The notes under the pieces are model-generated. The model was not told the DNA's origin and did not search any database. It saw nothing but the letters and a program-made list of their open reading frames with translations. A stretch of 32,065 nucleotides of DNA from Candidatus Contendibacter sp. (lineage in GTDB: Bacteria; Pseudomonadota; Gammaproteobacteria; Competibacterales; Competibacteraceae): assembly GCA_008933795.1 (NCBI GenBank), contig WBUJ01000030.1, positions 1 through 32,065 of the forward strand, given 5' to 3'. Every line of letters begins with the position of its first letter. Positions within the stretch are counted from its first letter, which is position 1. Position numbers and translations under genes: made by a program. Positions 26,801 through 32,065 of the stretch are shown one piece after another.

Positions 26801-27877
26801 ATGAAAACTGCCGCCCTCCGCATCACGCCGGAAATACTCCGGTTGATCGCCGACATTGACGAATTCAAGGGCGCTTGGCGAGCCATGACGGCGCTTGCGC
26901 CGGAACGGCTGGCCGTCCTGCGGCGCGTCGCCACGATTGAGAGCATCGGCTCTTCCACCCGCATTGAGGGCGCCAGTCTGTCGGATCGCGAGGTTGAAGC
27001 GCTGCTCGGGCGGCTGGGCCAAACCGCTTTCATCAGCCGCGACGAACAGGAAGTAGCCGGCTATGCCGAAGTGATGGACGCCATTTTCGAGAGCCATGCG
27101 GCGATTCCCCTGACTGAAAACCATATCAAACAGCTTCACGCCATGCTGCTGCGGCACGCCAGCAAGGATGAGCGGCATCGAGGGGAATATAAGAAGCTGC
27201 CGAATCATGTGGAAGCCTTTGGACCCACCGGTGAAAGTTTGGGCATCATCTTCGCCACGGTCTCACCCTTCGATACGCCGCTGCGGATGCAGGAACTGTT
27301 GGTGTGGACCCGCGAGAGTTTGAGCGACGCCAGCTTGCACCCGCTCCTGGTGATCGGGATGTTTGTGGTGGAATTCCTGGCCATCCATCCCTTTCAGGAT
27401 GGCAACGGGCGCTTGTCGCGGGTACTCACGACCCTGCTCCTGCTGCAAGCCGGCTATGCCTACGCGCCGTTCAGTTCGCTGGAAAACATCGTCGAGCACA
27501 ACAAGGACAGCTATTACCTGGCGTTGCGGCGCACGCAGGGAACGCTGGACAGCGATGCGCCCGACTGGGAACCATGGCTGCTGTTCTTTTTGCGGTCGCT
27601 GAAGCGGCAGAAGGATCGGCTGGCGACGAAAATCGCCCGCGAGATGGTCTGGGAGGGTCTGCACCCCGATGCTTTGGCGATACTGGAACAGGCGCGCGCC
27701 GCAGGGCAAATCACCACCGGTCAAGCTGAAAAGCTGACCGGTGCGCCGCGTCCGACCGTCAAGGCGCGACTTGGCGAACTGGTCAAACGGGGTCTGCTGG
27801 TGCGGCGCGGCCAGGGACGGGGGGCGTGGTATGGCCTGCCACCCTCGCACGGGGAGCAGGAGCGGTCAGGGGAATAG
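26801..27877 (+). CDS. Fic-family protein AMP-transferase with inhibitory motif and C-terminal winged helix
   Basis: A 358-residue Fic protein. The active-site motif HPFQDGNGRLSR (196-207) is complete, with the catalytic His and the Mg/nucleotide-binding residues. An N-terminal inhibitory helix motif of form S/T-xxx-E-G is seen as STRIEG (52-57), so it belongs to the class in which the same chain holds its own brake; relieving it would allow adenylylation of a target protein. The C-terminus (about 285-350), with ITTGQAEKLTGAPRPTVKARL then VKRGLLVRRGQGRGAWYG, is a winged-helix DNA-binding domain. A toxin-antitoxin or stress-switch role is a common inference for the family, but its target is unknown. 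The ATG at 26801 is preceded by little ribosome-site signal. It is convergent with the large AAA+ gene, with 52 bp between the stops. Confidence 0.93.
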   Translation: MKTAALRITPEILRLIADIDEFKGAWRAMTALAPERLAVLRRVATIESIGSSTRIEGASLSDREVEALLGRLGQTAFISRDEQEVAGYAEVMDAIFESHAAIPLTENHIKQLHAMLLRHASKDERHRGEYKKLPNHVEAFGPTGESLGIIFATVSPFDTPLRMQELLVWTRESLSDASLHPLLVIGMFVVEFLAIHPFQDGNGRLSRVLTTLLLLQAGYAYAPFSSLENIVEHNKDSYYLALRRTQGTLDSDAPDWEPWLLFFLRSLKRQKDRLATKIAREMVWEGLHPDALAILEQARAAGQITTGQAEKLTGAPRPTVKARLGELVKRGLLVRRGQGRGAWYGLPPSHGEQERSGE

Positions 27878-27929
27878 GGATGCTTCCAGAAATGAGGGTA
27901 TCGTTGCCGGTCCTGGCGGCGTTCTCCTC

Positions 27930-30900
27930 TCAATACATCGCTCGCGAAATCCGATGACGCAGGTCGGGCGGCGGGCTGGTGCTCAAATACTGCCTGCCTT
28001 CCCGTGTCAAACTCCGTCCTGCCGGCGAGGTTTCGATCAGTCCCAAGCGCACCAGATATTCTGCCGTTTCCACGAAATCTTGGCGGTGCGTCAAACCCAG
28101 CGCCTGACTCAGGGTAGCTTCGGAAACCGCGCCGTGCTGTTTGAGATAATGGAGGAAGCGACGCGCCACGTCGTCAAGGCCGTTATAGTCAATGCCCTGC
28201 GCTTCGTAGAAAGCCGCGATGTTCTCAGTCGTCATGATGGCCGCAACTTCAATGAATGGCGGTCTATTACCCGTTTCCCGCAACAGGCGGGTGAAATAGT
28301 GTTTGCGGAGAACTTCACTCAGGGCGCGGACGCTACGGCGCGGATTGCAACGCATCCGGGCGGCAATTTCGTAGCAGGCTTCGCGCGACAGTTCCGCGCC
28401 ATCCAGGCAATCTTTGCCGTGCAGCCAAATGATGCCGGCCATTTCATGCAGTGTGTACGGGCGTAACCAAGTCTTATGGGGCCGGCTTTGGAAAGCTTCC
28501 GACAGCTTGCCCTGATCCGTGGTCGCCAGCAGAAACACGACTCGATTGAAGTGGTAGCGCCTACCTTCGATGGTGGTGATCCGGTCATCATCCATTGCAC
28601 TCAGAAGAGCCGTCGCTATCGAACTTGGAATGCTATGCACTTCATCGATGAAGACCAGGCAGGGATCAATTGACACCATTGCTGTCCCGCTTGCATTGGG
28701 AACCAATCCTTCCTGGGTAAGTCGTTCCAGCAGGTCACCGGGGCGGCGCGGATCGGAACCGCTCAAGAAAATCGGTTCGCGGTTTAATAGCATGGCGCCG
28801 ATTTTCCGCACCAAAGTGGTTTTGCCCACTCCGGCTGGACCCACCAATAGCGTATCCGGGAAGCGTTCGCCGGTTTCTTTCGAGAACAAAGCCTGTTCCA
28901 CCAAACGCTCCACGGTTTCACTTTGGCCGATCATGCCCAGGGCATTGACTGGGGGCGGCCAGCTTTGCTCGGTGGTCGGGTTGGACGGAGCGGTAGGTTG
29001 CGCAGTCGTCGGTAAGCGATCCGGGACTGGCATGATTGGAGGATCTGGCGGCGTGCTGAATTCCCCCGGCGATGAACCGGCTTTGGGGACCGACACAGCC
29101 GGAGGTTCCTCCGAGGCGGCGGCCATATCGTCCGGGGGGCCAGAGCGAGCGGAGGTCACAACGGCAGGCGCGGAAGGTTCCCAGTTCAACAATTTGTCAA
29201 CTTCCGGCAGGCCGAGTACGCGATGTGTGACCGGCCATTGCATCGCTGGCTTGCAGGATTCCGTGATTCCTGCGGTTTCCCTGCGCAGCAGCACGCTGAT
29301 CACACAGCCGCCGATCTGGACAAGGGGCGTCTTTCCTGCTTCCACGGCGAACAGTTCCACCAGCCAGCCGCCCCAACGCAACCGGTTGGCGCGATCCATC
29401 GCTGCATCGCCGGAACGCGCTTGCGCGGCGCGGGCCAGCGTCTGTTTCAACATTTCGCAACGAGGGATGGAGAGCGGCGAGCGCGGCTGGAGCGACGCGG
29501 CGGCGAGTCCGTCTTCCACCGCCTCCAAGGTGTTGCTGATTTGTTCGACAGCATGAGTCAGGCGGGCGGTTTCGATTTGGTCGTTATTCGACGCCTTGAC
29601 CTCCACCGCGATCAACTGGAACGTCCCCGCTGTCTCGTCTTTCCATAACACCAGCAAATCGCAGCGATCCTCCAGCGCCCGCTTCCCCGTCCGCAGCCAA
29701 AGCCGCGCCAGCGGGTGATCGACGGAGAGCACGAGCGCGCCCGGATAACGGCGCTGCAAGTCACGGGCGGCGAACAGCAGACCGGCGAAGCCGATGACCT
29801 TTTTCTGATCGGGTTGCCCATCCTGCTTTCGGATGATGTCCAGCACTCCGCTGCCCAACAGCCGTGCGCCCTGATGCAGCAACCGGCTCATGTGTTCCGG
29901 GGTCACTGTCAGGTTGAGCGGGTGAGCGAATACCGGCCGAATCAGACGGGCCAGCGGACCAAAATCCCGTGCCGCCAGAAACGTGTCGCGCATCCCTTCG
30001 CGCCGTTCCCAGATCCGCACCGACTGCATCCCGGCTTCGGACGGCAGCGCCCGGTCGGCAAGGAACAGCCAGCGCGCGGCGGGACGATCCCCTTGCAGAA
30101 TTGCGTCGGCGGTATGGGCCAGCGCTTCGGCGTCGGCGTAGGCATGAGGCGTCACGTCCCGCTGATTACCCTCCAACTCGTTCATCAACAGCAGGAATTC
30201 GCTGAACGGCGATTCACCCGGCTGCGGGCGCAGTTCGATGCGACCGGACCGGCGATCCAGTTGCACGTCGTAGCGGATGCAGAACGGACTCATCGGCAGA
30301 TTCCGCCCCGCGCCCCGCTGGCGCAGGCGAATGGTGGATTCATCGAAAATCGCCGCGACGTGGCAGGGCCGCGCCTTGATTCGGTTCACGATGTCGCCCA
30401 GGTCCGGCGGTTCATCGCTCAGACAGGTTTCGTCCAGATGCAACTGCAACCGGTCGGCAGCGATTTTTTCCTGGACCTCATCTTCCTTTTGGGTATCGCT
30501 GAAACTCAGCGCGGCGCGCAGGCGATCCGCGTGCTGGGCCGTGGCGTAAATCGCCGCATCCACCGCTGCCAGTTTCTGGCCACCCCGATAGCGGGGATCG
30601 TTGAGCAGTCGCACCAACTCCATCATCAGATTTTCGGGCTGCGGCGGGTTGATCAGGGCCACGCGCAACGGATAGGGATGGTTTGGGTGCAGAATGATGT
30701 ACTGGTCCAGCGCCTGATGCAGGGCGCGGGCGCCATCGGCTCCCGAGCAGGCATTGATCAGGTTCTCGAACACCGGCAACCCTTCAACCTGGCTGGTGAG
30801 CGGGAGCAACTGGTTCAAGCCGTGCCCCGCCGGCAGGCTGCCCAGCCGCACCACAGACAGGAATTGCTCTGGGCGCTCCAGCTCTTCGCGGACCACCTCC

Positions 30901-32065
30901 CGGTCGTCAGCGTCCAGGGCGGTGCTCTTGGCAAGCCCGCGCAGCAGGGTCGAGAGCCGTTCGTTGCGCCACAGATAGAGGGGATGGGTCGGCAGCAGCA
31001 CCGCTTTGGCGGCCAGCTTGCCGTTGGGTAAATGGACCCGCACCTGCACGATGTCGAGCGCCAGAAGGGCTTCCAGCGTCGCCCGCGCCCAATCGGGACT
31101 GCTCGACGCCATGACGTGATAGTTTTCCTGGGTCTCGCGGTACAGGTTGGCGGCCAGTTCCAAATAGCAGCGAACCTGTGCCAGGACCTCGGGTCGCCCG
31201 TCCAGCCAGGAACGGGCGTGATAGATCAGCTTGCCGAGATGGGGCAACAGAGTGGTGCGCACCGCCTGAAATTCGCGCCAAGTCGCGGCCAGTTGGGTGT
31301 GGCGTCTGATCAATCCGGGCAGATCCTCATCCCAGGCCGTCAGCAGCGCCTCCAGCGAAAGCTCCTCGCCCTCGATAGTCACGACGCGATCCGGGCGCAC
31401 GAAAACCGGAGAACGATCCGCCGCGCTGGCCAGTGCGATCGGCAGGAAGGTTTCCGCCGTGTCCAGAAAACCGCCCCAATTTTCCTGACTGCAAAACGCC
31501 TGAACCCAATCCAGCACTTTGCGGTTGACCGCTGTCGTTCCGGTTACCTCGCGCTGGCTGGACGGCAGTATCACGGGAATTTCGATGTCCTCGCTGGGCG
31601 TCTCAGCGAAGGCTTCCCAAGCCTCATCAATGGCATCAGCAATAGCGGCCAAGTCTTCCTCGCGTCCATCCAGCAGCGCGTCGGAGGATTCAGCAGCAAA
31701 CGTCGGCGGAATGGGCGGGGGTGGTGGAGACGGCGGGGGCGGATTAATTTCTACCGGCTCATCTTGCGGCGGACGCGCCACGACCAGCGCCTTAGCAAGA
31801 CCCAGCGTATCCTCGACACCGCGCTGGATCGCGTCCATATACGCTTCCACGGCGGCGACCGCTTCGGTCATTTCCGCTTGCCGCGTGGGATTTTGGTAGC
31901 GCCGTCGTGCTCGGGCGCGCAGGTCGGAAGCTCGGAGGGTTTTAACTTGCCTGACGGTAGCCAGGTTCAGGGCAAGCCGTTTGCTCACATGATCCGGGCC
32001 GAACAAGTTTTCATCCACCAAGAGGCCGAGAGCCGGCAAGGCCAGCCACGGAGCGCGATTGCCGT
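27930..32065 (-). CDS. Very large PD-(D/E)XK-like and RuvB-like AAA+ protein (5' end outside the window)
   Basis: The frame is open to the right edge (it reads GNRAPWLALPALGLLVDENL across position 32039), so the start is outside; at least 1377 residues are seen. Counting from the codon at 32039: a coiled-coil-like segment (50-90), a proline-rich linker (95-112), and a long unassigned region (150-740) with AVLLPTHPLYLWR. Then comes a nuclease-like motif, RCDLLVLWKD then IAVEVKASNN (candidate Asp794, Glu813, Lys815). A second proline-rich linker (955-1030) leads to a RuvB-like AAA+ module (1035-1245): LLVGPAGVGKTTLVRKI, LVFIDEVHSIPSS, FLLATTDQGKLSEAF and RPYTLHE. A winged-helix tail (1285-1350) ends the protein. 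I recognise no named family for the whole. A DNA-directed motor plus nuclease suggests phage or plasmid defence, but this is inference. Confidence 0.72.
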   Translation of the reverse strand, partial: GNRAPWLALPALGLLVDENLFGPDHVSKRLALNLATVRQVKTLRASDLRARARRRYQNPTRQAEMTEAVAAVEAYMDAIQRGVEDTLGLAKALVVARPPQDEPVEINPPPPSPPPPPIPPTFAAESSDALLDGREEDLAAIADAIDEAWEAFAETPSEDIEIPVILPSSQREVTGTTAVNRKVLDWVQAFCSQENWGGFLDTAETFLPIALASAADRSPVFVRPDRVVTIEGEELSLEALLTAWDEDLPGLIRRHTQLAATWREFQAVRTTLLPHLGKLIYHARSWLDGRPEVLAQVRCYLELAANLYRETQENYHVMASSSPDWARATLEALLALDIVQVRVHLPNGKLAAKAVLLPTHPLYLWRNERLSTLLRGLAKSTALDADDREVVREELERPEQFLSVVRLGSLPAGHGLNQLLPLTSQVEGLPVFENLINACSGADGARALHQALDQYIILHPNHPYPLRVALINPPQPENLMMELVRLLNDPRYRGGQKLAAVDAAIYATAQHADRLRAALSFSDTQKEDEVQEKIAADRLQLHLDETCLSDEPPDLGDIVNRIKARPCHVAAIFDESTIRLRQRGAGRNLPMSPFCIRYDVQLDRRSGRIELRPQPGESPFSEFLLLMNELEGNQRDVTPHAYADAEALAHTADAILQGDRPAARWLFLADRALPSEAGMQSVRIWERREGMRDTFLAARDFGPLARLIRPVFAHPLNLTVTPEHMSRLLHQGARLLGSGVLDIIRKQDGQPDQKKVIGFAGLLFAARDLQRRYPGALVLSVDHPLARLWLRTGKRALEDRCDLLVLWKDETAGTFQLIAVEVKASNNDQIETARLTHAVEQISNTLEAVEDGLAAASLQPRSPLSIPRCEMLKQTLARAAQARSGDAAMDRANRLRWGGWLVELFAVEAGKTPLVQIGGCVISVLLRRETAGITESCKPAMQWPVTHRVLGLPEVDKLLNWEPSAPAVVTSARSGPPDDMAAASEEPPAVSVPKAGSSPGEFSTPPDPPIMPVPDRLPTTAQPTAPSNPTTEQSWPPPVNALGMIGQSETVERLVEQALFSKETGERFPDTLLVGPAGVGKTTLVRKIGAMLLNREPIFLSGSDPRRPGDLLERLTQEGLVPNASGTAMVSIDPCLVFIDEVHSIPSSIATALLSAMDDDRITTIEGRRYHFNRVVFLLATTDQGKLSEAFQSRPHKTWLRPYTLHEMAGIIWLHGKDCLDGAELSREACYEIAARMRCNPRRSVRALSEVLRKHYFTRLLRETGNRPPFIEVAAIMTTENIAAFYEAQGIDYNGLDDVARRFLHYLKQHGAVSEATLSQALGLTHRQDFVETAEYLVRLGLIETSPAGRSLTREGRQYLSTSPPPDLRHRISRAMY

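Overview
Organism. The window looks like the chromosome of a GC-rich gammaproteobacterium. Several features point there: the dksA-gluQ pair, an AmpD-type amidase, an OxyR whose two redox cysteines fall at residues 199 and 208, a class I fructose-1,6-bisphosphatase, a PurE/PurK pair, and a FimX-like degenerate GGDEF/EAL protein. A phasin-like gene beside fbp suggests polyhydroxyalkanoate storage. That fits a Competibacter/Contendobacter-like lineage, but this is inference from gene content, not a proven identity.

Layout. (a) 24-4309, minus strand: ampD, a FimX-like c-di-GMP receptor candidate and fbp. (b) 4509-4841: a phasin-like gene on plus, divergent from fbp, closed by a clear terminator. 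(c) 4930-8263, minus: a tight leuA - family 4 uracil-DNA glycosylase - rimI - sirB2 operon. (d) 8264-9425: no intact gene, but a graveyard of fragments (a baeRF-type N-terminus, an IS256-type transposase N-terminus, a TreY N-terminus and a second leuA fragment). (e) 9426-14230: an acidic DUF6763-like protein, an eIF-2B-like protein, acs, gluQ and dksA. (f) 14579-16610, plus: a small unknown coiled-coil protein, then purE-purK. (g) 16738-22856: an accessory segment with a perfect inverted-repeat operator candidate, a frameshifted and truncated SF1 helicase, a strikingly AT-rich AIPR-family gene and an AlbA_2/HATPase protein. (h) 22917-25803: oxyR divergent from an NADP-isocitrate dehydrogenase fused to a CBS pair, ending at a 16-bp-stem terminator. 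(i) 25897-32065: a TauE/SafE-type permease, a Fic AMP-transferase and, convergent with it, a very large protein that runs off the right edge and combines a PD-(D/E)XK-like motif with a RuvB-like AAA+ ATPase.

How the genes fit together. The housekeeping genes serve central carbon metabolism (fbp, acs, icd, leuA), purine synthesis, wall recycling and the stringent/translation circuit (dksA-gluQ). The right half is punctuated by genes of classes common in anti-phage islands: helicase, AIPR nuclease, AlbA_2, Fic and nuclease-AAA+. The best candidates for something undescribed are the nuclease/RuvB-like giant at 27930-32065 and the CBS-fused isocitrate dehydrogenase. The helicase at 16774 appears dead, so the island may be partly decayed.
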